The notes under the pieces: generated by a model
What the model saw: only the letters and a program-made list of their open reading frames with translations
The model's database searches: none
Told to the model about the DNA's origin: nothing
Origin: Notospermus geniculatus
Lineage: Eukaryota > Nemertea > Pilidiophora > Heteronemertea > Lineidae
Length of the DNA: 64,000 nucleotides
Assembly: GCA_002633025.1 (NCBI GenBank)
Contig: NMRB01000501.1
Coordinates: forward strand, 161,275 to 225,274
Reading direction: 5' to 3'
Position numbers and translations under genes: made by a program
In this document: positions 21,801 through 33,844 of the stretch, piece by piece
Layout of the letters: each line of letters begins with the position of its first letter
How positions within the stretch are numbered: the first letter of the stretch is position 1

Positions 21801-24180
21801 AAAGGAAAATTAGCAACAATCTTTGTCAAAAATGATCACTTAGGATCATAGAGTGGTAGGACAGTATACATGTACATGTATCAAAAGTCATTCTGGCATG
21901 CAGTTACTCCCACTTACCGAGTACGAATGTGATGTTCCCTTGAAATGAGGCAAAAATCCAAACATGGTACAGCCAAGCATTGTGATTCTTTGCAGTTACC
22001 AACCACCAAGCATAATGTCAAAGGTGTTTCTGGAGGAAACTACCTGTTCTGCATCAGGAGATTACAAGACACAGAAGAAGCTGAGATGACAAATCCACAT
22101 CAAATGCTTCCACACAGAGATTACACTTTTCCTTCAAAACAAACTAACTCCTAAAAGTTGCCAAGCAGAACTGCTCATGTCCACAAATATGGTAGAACTG
22201 AATTTAACACCGCTCATGTCCACAAATATGGTAGAACTGATTTCAACACCAAGTATATCAAAAGTCTCAAAGCTTCAGCAGCAAGATGTCATGATATTTT
22301 GGCAACATCCGGACTGAGGCAGACATATTCCAAAGATTGAGAGCATCCTGCATCACCTCCAATACCCAAAGATGCTGCCAACACAATCACCAGCCCTCTT
22401 CCTCCATCACTCTCAAAGCAAACAAAGATGTCCAGGAAGAGACATTTACAGTTTTGAGAACATTAATGGGCAGATTTTCAAGAGATAATCAAGAGAGATT
22501 GTTCCAATAATGGTTTTATTGCCCCTGATATTGATGCTGGTGTTAGATATAAAAGAATAGACTGACACCAATTTTCAAGGCAAGTGTTCAAGTAAGGGAT
22601 TAGCCACAGGGTGGATGTTCACTTGATTTCATCTGAAGTACTCTTGTGCAACCTGTACATTTCAGGTCAGACAGTACCTTTGAATGCACATGACATTTGC
22701 AAAAGTAAGGGTGAAAGGAACATCAGCAAGGCAGCCCACTCCAACGATGACGAAGGTTGCTGTGTATATTGTGCAATTATGTACATAGATTCTCAGTAAA
22801 GCCAACATGGAATACTCTTTACCACACTGGTCAAGTCAATCAACTCTGGAAAATGTGGGAGGGGTTTCCTGCAATTAAAATCAAACAATTCCAGGTCATC
22901 CCAATATCTTATCAACCCTATTGTCTTCCAACTTCTCAGCCGTGGTTATCATCTATTCTGCTGAAACCATCCATCTGATTATGACACCGAATTCAAATAC
23001 ATGGACTAAAACTGACTGTTATATGACCACAATGATGGACTGATCTTGCCAATGATGGGCCCAATAAAAGGAGCATTAATGACAAAACGTGTTGGAGTCC
23101 AAAACCTTGTTGAAGACCTTGAAGTTGGAAGACGATGGCTTTGATGACCTGGAATTTATGGGCCCCGTGAGTTTTGAGCTGAAGTCCAAGTGTTCTGCGG
23201 TTGTTGGTATCGGACTATGAACCTGAACTTCAACTTTACGTTGAACTTGAAGTTCATTGCACCAAACGATACTGAAGAGAAGGACAAATAATTCTTGCCT
23301 ATCACTGAGGAGATCAGTTCAAAGGAGGAAATTCGTTCATGAGAGCACTGAGTTCAACAGCTCAGCCATGTTTCCTGGGAATGCTCCAACCAAATGCTCA
23401 CTTTCTCTGAATTTCCATATAAAAACATCAGTGGCAATATCAACTACTGTCCAACCATTCTTTGTAACGAACAATCTCACGGCACTTTTTCTACATCAGC
23501 GTGCATTCTATAAAAGTGTCCTCGACTCTGTAAACTAGACTGTTGATGCGGCATACATCATTGATAGAAACATGCACTGGGGATGAAGAAAAAGTTCCTC
23601 ATTACACCCGAGGCACTGTGTAAACTGACAATATCATAAACCAAACCAATATATCTACTCCAGATCCCTCTCATCTTAACCAAAACAAATCTAGTAGCAC
23701 TCTCACAATCAGACCGCCATGGGGACCAATAAAATCCTCGATCAGATTCTGGGATATCTTTCCTATGAAACAGCATCCATTGCTTTGGATAACGAAGTCT
23801 TGATAAATCTCTTGTCTCCATAGTTTGCCAGCGAAGATTTAGGAGATATTGTTGTTCATTTGGAGCAACAGGGATGTTGGAGGCAGACTATTTGTCTTAT
23901 TGGAGATCTCGGCGCCAATTCCTTAGGCACGTTACCCTAAAGTGGCTAAAGTAGCTGTTCAATCCACTCATTTGGGGCTCAAATGCAGAGCTATGACCAA
24001 GTTGGACCCATGTCAACTTATCTGCTGAGATTTTTGGTGAATTGTACAGAAATATTTCGTGTTCCAGCACAGTCATTTGAATTAATATACCAAACACCTT
24101 GCAACTCATCATACTGCAAAAAGCTTTTAAACATTTCAATTACGTCAATGATAAATTGAATTTGATGACTGTTGAAGCTA
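18898..24180. other. Region of many short broken open frames, possible eroded coding DNA
   Basis: Frames of 60-103 codons succeed one another on the plus strand (18959, 19485, 19837, 20618, 20767, 21146, 21945, 22158, 22611, 23257). None has a domain I recognise. A 39-bp in-frame repeat lies at 22173-22250. It could be a decayed transposon or retrogene, or simply AT-moderate intronic DNA. No terminal repeats or target-site duplications were found. Confidence 0.25.
22173..22250 (+). repeat. 39-bp direct tandem duplication
   Basis: GCTCATGTCCACAAATATGG and the following GTAGAACTGA-TT-AACACC occur twice in tandem. The 39-base unit is a multiple of three. Within the open frame that covers it, the unit reads as a 13-residue repeat (AHVHKYGRTEFNT, then AHVHKYGRTDFNT) with only one amino-acid change. 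Confidence 0.85.
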
Positions 24181-25370
24181 TTGTCTTTTCCTCACAGTTA
24201 GGGGTGTTTTCAGGCAAAGAAAATTGATGACACTCATGGATCATGGGGTTCCAGCATCAATGTCTTTGGTTTCATTCAGCATGGTATGTCTGAATAGTGT
24301 CACAGCATGATACCCATCAGTGACAGTTTCGTCAACTTAGGGTGAAATCTACTAGTACATCATTAAAGGTGAAAAATGACTTAACAAGGGAAGATTTGTA
24401 AATTTCATGTGTTTGTACCAAAGTCAGCCCTTGAGGGAGAATGACAGGTGGTTTGGGTTGGTATTCATAATGTCTACCCTGCAGCAAGGAAATGAAAGCG
24501 AGGGTATCAGAAGCCCCTTACAAAGGAAGGGTGTGAAAGGGTAGTGTGTGTAGGCCCTAATTATTCCACAGTGATTTCACAATGTTGGGTTGGAGGTGTG
24601 GTGGGTGGTTGAGTCATTTATCATAGAGTAAACATTAGCTTGATGGTGACAGTTATGACACCCTGAGCCACAAGGAATGAGGGGACCACTTGCCGGTCTC
24701 CCTGCATGGGGCATTCAGAGTATGAGTGGATTGAAGTCGAAATTCTCAAATCACCCATTGATGGTTCATTGGAATTGATGATAATGAATATGGAGGTAGA
24801 ATTCACATTAGTTTGGTAAGAAATAAGACAGATCTAGAACCATGAAGTTTTATGACTGCTAAGGTAATATTACTGCCATAAACATGTGGTCAGATCATGC
24901 AGTTTATTCAACTTCCTTAATAAAAACTTGAATATGCAAAAAGAAATACCATTCCCAGCAATTGATGATAGCATAGGGATGCCTCCATCATTAACCAGGT
25001 AAACGTATTCCACTAACTGCATTATTTTCGTAACTTTTTTATTCTGGATACCAAGAACCTATAACAACAACATTGGGAAATAAAACAATATTAGATCAGT
25101 TACAAGTGATCATTCTCGGATATTAGCCATTGGATTTGGATTATGAGAGAAAACATCAGCTACTGGTAGGCTCGTGCCTCAGCAAAGTGGTCTAGACATT
25201 GTCATTTTACATTCGGTACAATGAACTATGATGGAAAGCGAGAGCGCACACACTAAAGAATCGTGCGAAAAACCCAAGGAAGCATTGTTCACGAACTACA
25301 GGAGCACGTGGCATTTCAAATTTCTGAGCGAATACAGTAGATTGTAGGATTTTTTATATGGCAGATGAAA
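24181..25370. other. No gene seen
   Basis: Non-coding in appearance; only one minus frame of about 61 codons (24621-24806), with no recognisable feature. Confidence 0.45.
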
Positions 25371-25402
25371 CTTGCCCATAAATCGGGAAGTTTATGGGCA
25401 AG
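25371..25402. repeat. Perfect 12-bp hairpin
   Basis: CTTGCCCATAAA, an eight-base loop (TCGGGAAG), then TTTATGGGCAAG. It could be a structured RNA stem or a remnant of a palindromic element. The related string TTGCCCAT also occurs in the family A foldback at 1635. Confidence 0.6.
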
Positions 25403-25654
25403 GGATATTGTATTGTTAACAATAATCCTTTTGGTTGTTGATCAAGGCGCTATGGTGGAGAAATAAGACCAGAAAACAGCAGTATGACAAGGCTGAAGTT
25501 TTCCAATATGATCCACGGTATTTATTTTTATGAAGGATGTGTTTATTTTGTATCTTTGGATGGCTTTCCAAAGTCATCAATTTGTGTTCATGCGTGTTGA
25601 AAATGTTCCACCGAACAGCGGCAAACATGGTCAATTACAAGCCAGGCGACTTAC

Positions 25655-25925
25655 CGTTTCCCAAGCGATCCTTTAATTGCACTCTACAATGCAGTTTCAC
25701 CTCTCGCTCAAACAATGCTCGAATAATGATTGATGACCCCGCGACTCCTAATTGTCGCAATACTTCTGTGGTGATTAGTACGAATCCTTTGAACCTGCCG
25801 TCGAAAAGCGCATTACATGAATCATGCATGTACAAGCCAAGGACTGGCATTGTTTTGCAGACCCCTCTCCGACCCTCTATTGTTTCTTTGACCCTCGGCC
25901 AAACCGGGCATTCATGAGAGGGCAA
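25655..25925 (-). CDS. Candidate exon ending at a consensus splice donor
   Basis: The minus strand is open for about 90 codons and the reading ends at AAACG|GTAAGT, a strong consensus 5' splice site (plus strand ACTTAC at 25649-25654), in phase 1. The peptide has a normal mixed composition (for example GRFKGFVLITTEVLRQLGVA) and is not repeat-like. A possible acceptor-like CGACGGCAG lies within the frame, so the true exon could be shorter. I do not recognise the protein and see no partner exon nearby. A shadow frame on the plus strand is longer (126 codons), which weakens the call. Confidence 0.25.
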
Positions 25926-26348
25926 ATAACCCCTTCACCCTTCCAAGGTCGTGGATGTAGCCAGGAAGAGTCAGCTGCTGATCATTATTGGCTTTCTCTG
26001 AGAATGTTAAATATCTCATCAAGGGATAGGTCATCCATCATTCGGATGATTAGCAACTCTTACAATGCCTATCAGACCCAATAGATTTTTTTACTGTCTG
26101 CAGCTAACAGATCATTAAGAAGCATTTTTAAAGGAAAGACAGCTTCTGCTTAATGATTTTTGTGAACCAGCTTTGAAAACAGACTTTTTTCACTAGACTG
26201 AAATGTAGGCTACTATAGGGCCTACTGAATAGTGAATAGCCCAAACTCCCCCGTACTGTACAGGCTGGTCAAAGCTTTGAGATAGAATCTTCCATATATC
26301 TATAGATCTAGATATGACCAACTTCATTATTTTTATTCCAGTGAACCG

Positions 26349-26384
26349 TAGGCCTACTGCTGACCATAGGCCTATTGCTGACCA
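26349..26384. repeat. Two tandem copies of an 18-bp unit containing TAGGCCTA
   Basis: TAGGCCTACTGCTGACCA is followed directly by TAGGCCTATTGCTGACCA, one base different. The 8-base palindrome is one of at least seven in the window. Confidence 0.85.
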
Positions 26385-26520
26385 GCCACCAGTATCCATC
26401 TTGTACGTACGTACATCTGTTCTTCTTGATCAGTCATTCTTGATCTTGTCATTGTTGGCAAACCTTTACTTTCACTGCTTTCCACTGGAACCTGCAAACT
26501 GTCACAACTCGGAGGTGTTG

Positions 26521-26660
26521 CCGTGGCTGTTCCTCTTTTTTCAATGTTTTGCCCCTGTTACACTGCAACAAGGATGTCATGATGCAATGTTTTTTCATTG
26601 CTTTACTTTCTTTAATGTCTTCGCAAAAATGCTCGCAGCGCAGCCCTGCCCAGATAAAAA
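26521..26660. repeat. Dispersed repeat family B, copy 2
   Basis: Same ordered blocks as 9440-9595, same orientation, strongly diverged. The plus open frame through it (26314-26724, 136 codons) reads Phe/Cys-rich peptide that echoes the frame at 9064-9267, as expected for a shared repeat rather than a shared gene. Confidence 0.5.
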
Positions 26661-27900
26661 GTCCCTCGGGTTCCTCCTTGAAATGACCTTAATGGCTGTC
26701 CACCCACCACAAGGAAAGCAATAAGAATGCCACATTTTTCTGTCAGGGAAAGAAGTAATATAAGGCTAATGTCTTTTCAATCACCAAACTCTCCATCATT
26801 AATCAAACCCACGACATGTCACACCCTACATTTTCCCAATTGTTCCACAGAACTCGATCAAGTCATTAAAGACATTAATCACCAAATACTCTAAGGTGGC
26901 ATCAACATTTTTGAAACATATTCCACGTGCCTCCCTGACACATCCATCATTTGTCACCTGCATCATTATGAATATTTCAGTAGCCGTTTTAGGCGAACGT
27001 CTGCTCCCTTGATTATGATTAGTAGGAGCAGACGACAAAATCATATTGATACTTTTTGGTTCATATAAACAGCTCCACCTGGTGTAATGGTTGTAGACCG
27101 TTTCCTTCAGGTCCATTCTGGGACAGAAGCCATCGTCTGTCCCAGAAGTGCAGGAAACTGCCAATCAGAGATTTGCAGACCATTGTTACCACATCATCAG
27201 TTACCAAGCTTTACGGAATACCATTCCATTGTTCCGACAGACATCCTCTCAGAACAGGGTCTTCAAGATATCTCCTGTCTTCATAAAGCGTGATTCATTG
27301 GCACATGGATCTGGTCCATTTCCAGTCCGTTTGCCCCTAGTTTTCCAGACAGGACAACGCAAAAGTCAATTTGATTTATTTTTTACGGACCTGAATCGGA
27401 CAAAATCCGTGTACCAATGAACCCCGCTTTAGGGAGGCAACTGAATCTCAGGATACGCTACAGGATATCTGCGTATCAACTCCTTTGATTTTTCACATAT
27501 TTCTCAAATGTTTTATGGTCTCATATCCATTAAATCAATATGGGAGATGTTTCATTCCTAATCTTAGCAAATCACGATCATTTTCACACACTCATCACTA
27601 GAAACACATAAATATTTCAAAATTCACCATTCTCCATCCATATCAACATCTTTATCACTTTGCCAATGATTTTAATGGACATTAGTGATACAATTGAAAT
27701 GGCAAAGGCTAGCAATTTAAATTGACAAATGATGTACAATTACCTCTCAAGCAATGAAACATGCCAGGTGTAAAATTAATTGATCTTTGTGCTATTCATT
27801 GTTTTTTTACAACGTGTAGATTCAAATCAGGTGAGTGATTGTCTGGAAGGATTTTGTTTGATTACAGAGAGAATGCTGCTTTCTTTAAGGTGAAAACAAA

Positions 27901-28284
27901 GTGGAAGCCACTGCCAAGAGATTTTCAAACAGCAACTTAGCAAATAGGCCGACCCCAATTTTACAATTACTTCTTTACTCTCTGAAGAAAGCAAGCAGAA
28001 CTATCGCCCTGGCAGAGCTTCAGAATAGTACTACAGAGGAAAATCTCATCCCTGGTCTCAGAAGATACAGCTACCGAGTCTGACAAACTCAATATCAATT
28101 TCAATCTAGCCGTCTATGAAATCAACAAGATATTTTCTTTTCTGAATTCTGGCTGTCTAGTGGCTGTAAGAAATGCAACGCTGAATGAGATGGACTTCTC
28201 AAGCAGTAGTCTGTCTGAGTCTGCTGCAGAAAAAGCACATGTTCGTATGTTACATCTACATCAAATTCTAGTCAAGATAAGATG
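27901..28284 (+). pseudogene. Eroded open frames, unidentified
   Basis: A frame from 27901 to 28083 overlaps a second one that is open from about 27982 to 28284 (about 100 codons; for example NFNLAVYEINKIFSFLNSGC) in a different phase. Two long overlapping frames with a possible frame break are compatible with a decayed coding sequence. No domain was recognised and the first start codon is GTG, so the true start is unknown. Chance remains possible. Confidence 0.2.
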
Positions 28285-28545
28285 AAATGAGGATCATTTG
28301 ATCACCAATAACTCAAACTTGATAAATGGCGTAAAAAGATGCTCTAACATGAAAATATATGTTTTTCCCATCTTTTGCTTTTCACTCTTTCCAACACCAA
28401 ACAGTGAGTGAGTAATCATCGTTGGTACTGTTCTCTGACTAAGCAGCAAGGATATATCGAATAACTGCAAGTATTTACCGCCAAAGATCTGAAATGCAGA
28501 GCTGTTTACGATGCCAGATAAAGTCTAGTTCACAATAAGTATACA

Positions 28546-29065
28546 GTGCAATCATGTACATTTATGTCCACATGTATACATGACCTTCTACAGACTTCAG
28601 TTGGTTTGAACATGGCATTAACTTCCACCAAAATCTGCCTAGAATGCACACAAGGATATGTGTTGAGCTTGTGTTTTTTCTCCAAGGTATACATTTTGAC
28701 TTATCTCAATTGCAATGTTGAACACACCACTAACGCTCTAGTCCCTAACGGTATGTCAATACAGTTGAATGTAAGATGTGGCCGATACGTTACATGCTTG
28801 GTTAACTTGAAACCTTACTAATGCAAGTTATCGGGAAACAACATCCACTGCACCCTTTCGATAACTGGATATAGGGAACTTTTTGATGCCGTGATAGATC
28901 CGGATGACTTCATCATTGTTATCAGGAAAGAACATACCCATACAAAGTTCACATTTCAATTGAGGAATAACTATACGTTACTGAGGAAGACAAGAAGAGG
29001 CATCTGTCCAGCTCATCTGAGGAGCAGGAGCTCAAATTCAATCAATAATACAAGTCTAACTTGTT
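28546..29065 (+). pseudogene. About 173-codon frame interrupted by a single TAA, unidentified
   Basis: The reading from 28546 is open to a TAA at 28819-28821. The same phase then stays open to a TGA at 29063-29065, giving one internal stop in about 520 bases. The upstream part is Cys-rich (CLECTQGYVLSLCF). The downstream part has a mixed charged composition (ITGYRELFDAVIDPDDFIIV). This run is longer than expected for AT-rich non-coding DNA and fits a recently inactivated gene or transposon frame. No family was recognised; the start is uncertain because the first codon is GTG. Confidence 0.3.
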
Positions 29066-30032
29066 GATTACATGAGTGATCTTGTGTCAATGCCAATAGC
29101 ATTCTTTTGGTTATCACTGAGGGCTTGTGTAGCAAGCACGTCATGAACAACTGTGAGAAAAGATGGCTTGAACAAGCACAGAAGTTGCGTTGGTCATTGC
29201 AGCCCTGTTTACTTATTTGCATATTGACATCCAAGGAGACTTCTCCACTGACTATGTTTAAACCCTGCAACCTGTCACCCTGCCCATGCCAAACGTTCGG
29301 TCCACAGACGGCCTTGGTAACTACAAAAGGCTGTTGGTTCTTCATTCAGTTGCAGAGCCTTACTATTCTTTATTCATATACAATATCAAATTATATAACA
29401 TTACAAAAAGCCTCCAATAAAGAGCAGTTTTTCATACTTGTCGATTTCTAAGAAGGTGGTAACCCTGGGGAATCATGAAAGAAATCCCGCTCTAAGATTT
29501 CAGATCTTTGCAACATCAAACAGACAGTTCCTTTCAGTTTGGATTAAGAAGTTTAAATCGAGGAACACAGCATGTACAAAGAAGAGAAGACAGAAGATGC
29601 ACTGTCCCAAGGGATGCTGTCTTTAATGTAATATGATTCCTCTTTGTCTTCCCATAAAGGGAATTTTAAACTCACAATACTAGTACAAATCAAAGGGATG
29701 TAGGAGTTAGAAGCAGCTGAAGTAATGTTTGACGAAAGTCTGTGAATATAACAACCATCTATCTCTGCAGAACACTTTTTTCACTTGGGCCTCTCTAGTT
29801 TCACCATCAGAATGAGGATTTAGCCCACACAAGAACCTTTTGCAGGAAAATTTCACTGGTTCAGTTGGTCCACCCTCACACCTCTTGGAATAAGTACAGC
29901 TGGACCATTTTCTCAACTCCTGTAGCAGAATCAGTGACAAGTAAACGACCCGTTCTGGAACTTATTCTGGAGTGCTCAAAAGACTGCACAACAAATGGAA
30001 TACTTGTTTAGGACGTTTGTTTGTCAGTCTTA
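29066..30032. other. Short frames only
   Basis: Frames at 29107-29451 (plus) and 29438-29626 (plus, Lys/Arg-rich) follow the interrupted frame above and might belong to the same decayed sequence, but nothing ties them together. Confidence 0.3.
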
Positions 30033-30505
30033 AGCCTAGCGTACATCGGCCTTGTGACTGGAAGCAACTACCGGCAATGGCGATTCCGGCAACGGTTGGT
30101 GACTACCTGGAACCAGCAGCAATTGATCAGATGCTCAAACAGGCCGATGTACACGCACCGGCAACGCTTGCCGACCGTTGCCGCAAGTTCCTCATGTTCT
30201 GCCAATGGTTGCTTCTAGTCGTCTTCAGTTGCTTCAGATGTACGTGCGCTGACAATGAATTGCCTCGTTTGTGGAGCACACCTGGTCACGTGAATGTTTA
30301 TCACATGACTCCCGAGTGGTCCCACATTGGAAGACATCGACAATTTCCGTGTAGCATTCAGCCAGTAGCATTGCTCCAGATTGAAGACTGGATTGTGCCA
30401 CTTGTTACCGATGACCTGTCATAACTGATGTGCGTGGAACACGTACATCGATAGCGACTGTTGTGTTCAGCTGCTTCAGTCGCAAGGCCGATGTACGCTT
30501 AGCTT
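30033..30505. mobile_element. Foldback MITE with internal copies of its own terminal motif, family D-like
   Basis: The left terminus (CTAGCGTACATCGGCCTTGT, then GACTGGAAGCAAC) and the right terminus (complement AAGCGTACATCGGCCTTGCG, then ACTGAAGCAGC) are inverted repeats of about 35 bases. The core GTACATCGGCC or its complement recurs inside, near 30141 complete and near 30237 and 30442 partial. CCGGCAAC and GTTGCCG modules alternate in between. The 150-codon plus frame spanning it is therefore a by-product of the repeat. No transposase is present and it is probably mobilised in trans. Confidence 0.78.
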
Positions 30506-30577
30506 TAAACATTTGTTTGAAAGTCTTGTTAAGTCCACTTTTTTCCAGATTCCTGACTTAAGAAATTACGTGTATGG

Positions 30578-30880
30578 TCAGGATACACGGTTCAAGGCAT
30601 CAAATGCACACAAGATCCTTGCATCTGAGGAATAAGATGACTTCACTTGAGGATACAACCGCTGAGCCACAACACGATGGCTGAGTGACTTTCTGAATGG
30701 AGCATGAACGATCCTTCCACTTTTTCTCCATGAGTCAATGAGTAATGGCCGACAGGTTACGCGGCGAATATTTCCATCACGTACATTTTGGTTAATCACG
30801 ACTTCAGCAACATCAACAAGCTTGGGAACATCATGTTTATATGACATGACATGCTCTACAGGAAAGCGCAGCTGAGGCCA
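30578..30880 (-). pseudogene. Unidentified open frame, possibly eroded coding sequence
   Basis: The minus strand is open for about 100 codons, with a balanced composition (for example PKLVDVAEVVINQNVRDGN). Just upstream the same phase meets a TGA, while an adjacent phase is open, which could be a frameshift. No domain was recognised. Confidence 0.2.
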
Positions 30881-33750
30881 GGTTGAAATTCACGTGGGCC
30901 ATATATCAAAAGTTTGGGAACCTGTAGAAGATCTTCATCCTTCTATCAGGAATTTCAGCAGAACATTTACGTTTATCAATGTGTTTTAGGTTTTCCAACT
31001 TTTTTTCTCAACTAATACCTGTTTGTGCCAGGTAGATTAGGCAACATGAGATAGTTTCATGCTTTCCTCCATGGATCAATTTGAGGTTGAATATCCTAAA
31101 ACCGAAAGTGAGGATGAATTTGAATACATCCGAATAGGTTGTGAACTCTGGTGGCAGCCCTGTGAAGTGTCCCTTCACGCAACAAAGTAAAGACTTTAGC
31201 TGCGACATGTAGAAGTGGGTGCAACATCCGACAAGAGCTGATTCTAAAGGTGATGTGGATCAAGGTGCAACCCTTGAAACAAACATACCACTTTTTTTCC
31301 TCATTCCTGAAAACATTTTGTTTACCCTGTTTGTTAGGTACAGGTGTGCATGACTGCCTTTGGCAACACTAGTAATCACCAGAAATTCAAAACGCTACTT
31401 GACCAAACCTTTTAAATACAAAATTCCTCACAGATTTTCTAAACAGGACCAACAACAGGTTTGATATTCATTTCTTTGAAGAATGAGAAAGTGTGATCAA
31501 CTTTCTCCTCTGGAGCGATACCACTGAAAGGGCAGGCTCCCTGCATCAGCCGAATCCAAACAGAAGGGTACTCTATTAGACTTTTCCATCAGGGCCTAGG
31601 CTATAGCATTATTGGCCCTCAAGCTGGTAAGTAGGGTAGGCCATCTCAATCTCCGCCAGAACAGCTGGTACTACTAATCCAACAGAACCGACCCAACAGA
31701 AAAGCTTCTTTGGGGATTCACTGTGTTTTTATTTGTTCATCCTGTTCTTGAACAACAGCAACAGCAAGGCAAAGCAACACTTCTAGTCCTCGGCCCGTAT
31801 CAACACTACAGGCAAACAATTATTGGCCCATGTGAAATCCATGAAGAGCTGTTTCAGGTATATTTATCTGCGTTATTTTGAAAATTCAATGATCTTGCAC
31901 CAGGGAATGATTAGTCATCTTTCTGTAGAGTGGAAAAACGTCAATGGAAAATATCGATCAAATCTTCACTCTGTTTTAAATTTGCATAAGAATACTGAAC
32001 ATGCTAAAAGTGCTCCACTCACAGCAATGTACTCAGACCTCAGAAATCCCCTTCGGAGACACTTAACCATTGTAAAACTGAACTTCATCATGTTTTATTC
32101 TTCTGTCAATGTAAAACAAGGCTACAAAAACCCGGCAAACATTTATCATTGTTTTAGCTGATAGAGCCACTCTGAATGTGTTTTACGAGTCTTTTAACAA
32201 GACTTGTGCAATAAAACTAACTAATGATATGGCAAAAAAGTCCATCAAAAATCTCAGCCCTAATTGATATAATGGACAAAAAACTCAATGGGGATGATAA
32301 CTCATTTTTGCTTCTCTCTGCCTCGGAGTGAAAATAGGTGTAGTCTGCAAGGAAGGCCATCTGATGTGGTGGTAATGCCTTCAAGTTCCCATATATAGAC
32401 CACAAAGGGCTGAGTCAAATCTTCAGCTATCCTTCAAGGAGTCTGCGAACTCCTCCAAGGTGACACCAAGTAAACTTTGCGTAACACTTGAACCCGATGG
32501 AGATGAACTCATATATTGGAAATGTCTGGGAGACAGAGTCAAGATGGAGAAAATGAGAAGTTGACAAGTTCCTGGCCAATAAAAGATATTGACTGAGAAA
32601 GGAAAGACTTCTTTCAAACCATGTTGCTTTGTTTGTCCATCGGGCAACTCCTTCGTCTGTAACATTCAATTCCTAATTAGGTATCTTGACCCAAATTATG
32701 TAAGGTTTGGGCTTAATTGTTGAACATTTGGTGTAGTCTAACATTATAATGATCATAATGAGGCAATGAATAGATCATTTTGTGATAGGGTATCATTGAC
32801 AAATTCACCCTTTATGAAGGGAATTTACATCAGGAGTGGCTAGGTTAGGCCTAGTCGGCTCAAAAGGTCATGAACCATGAGACGATGAGCATCATTATGT
32901 CGTCTATATATCAAATTTACTTTAATAGGATAGACATGATTGTTTGGCGTGGTGAAACAGGACTCCATTTTACATCAGAATGTCTGTTTGTGTTGTCCCA
33001 ATCATTTCCGTTCCCCTAACCTCAAAACCAAGGAAGGTGAAAAAATCACAAGATTCTAACATTACCACAACCAACAAAGAAACTAAATCCCATTATATTT
33101 ACAATTGTAAATACTAATAAGGTAAACAAGCAGAAAATTTACACCATTTTCATTCAAATCTCGCTCAAGTCGGTACTCACAGAGGACAGATTTCTGTTTA
33201 TTTTTTCAAGTTGACTTTATTTACACTCTTTTTCGATGTACTTTTGAGTATAAAAGACTTTTATGAGGGGTAAACACAGAAGCAAGAGGGCCTGAGAGGA
33301 TTTCTCTTATCATAAGATTCACTAGAGAACTTATGGTTGTAAGTCTATTTGAACATGGTACACAAGATAGTCTTTTCAGTCAAATATCTTCCTATTTATT
33401 CACTGTCTACGTCCAGGGGAGTGATCTACACCATTTGGTGATGATTCAACACGCTAATGAAATCATGCTGGATAATTACCTTAATTGATTCCCCAGTAAT
33501 GTCCTCGTTAAATTCCGATGAGTTACGTTTCATGCTGTTCAAAAACAACGCAGGTTAGAGGTCGAGAGATTTTTGCACCACATGAAGCCAATCTCAACGT
33601 CTGCATAGTATAGGTACATTAATTTCAAAGTAAGACCCAATGTCAGGAACTGAATGAAACTAGAAAGTATTAAATTCCAAATTGCACAAACCCCACTGGA
33701 AAGGTCAATTTTGTCAAAATGAAAAAGCTGGAACGGCAGCTGAAAGCCTT
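30881..33750. other. No gene supported
   Basis: Two near-identical-length minus frames at 32423-32669 lie in different phases of the same DNA, so neither is persuasive. The plus frame at 31823-32161 (112 codons) has no recognisable domain. Confidence 0.4.
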
Positions 33751-33759
33751 CACAATGAT

Positions 33760-33830
33760 GCTTTGGAAAGCTCTCAGTGAGTGATACTTTCCAATGAATA
33801 CCTAGACGACAGGGTTTTTGTACAATTTCA
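33760..33830. repeat. Dispersed family C, copy 2
   Basis: It shares TTTGGAAAGCTCTCAG, CTTTCCAATGAATACCTA and GACAGGGTTT with 12030-12085, in the same order and orientation. Here the left arm of the hairpin is degraded. Confidence 0.65.
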
Positions 33831-33844
33831 GGATTTTGGTGGGT

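Larger units (their letters stand above)
25926..27900. other. Repeat fragments, no gene supported
   Basis: It holds dispersed repeat B copy 2 and a short tandem at 26349-26384. Frames near 27056-27420 overlap each other in three phases and are not convincing. Confidence 0.4.

Noticed and set aside
29972-30424. 150-codon plus frame
   Set aside because: It lies almost wholly inside the foldback element at 30033-30505 and reads its inverted repeats.
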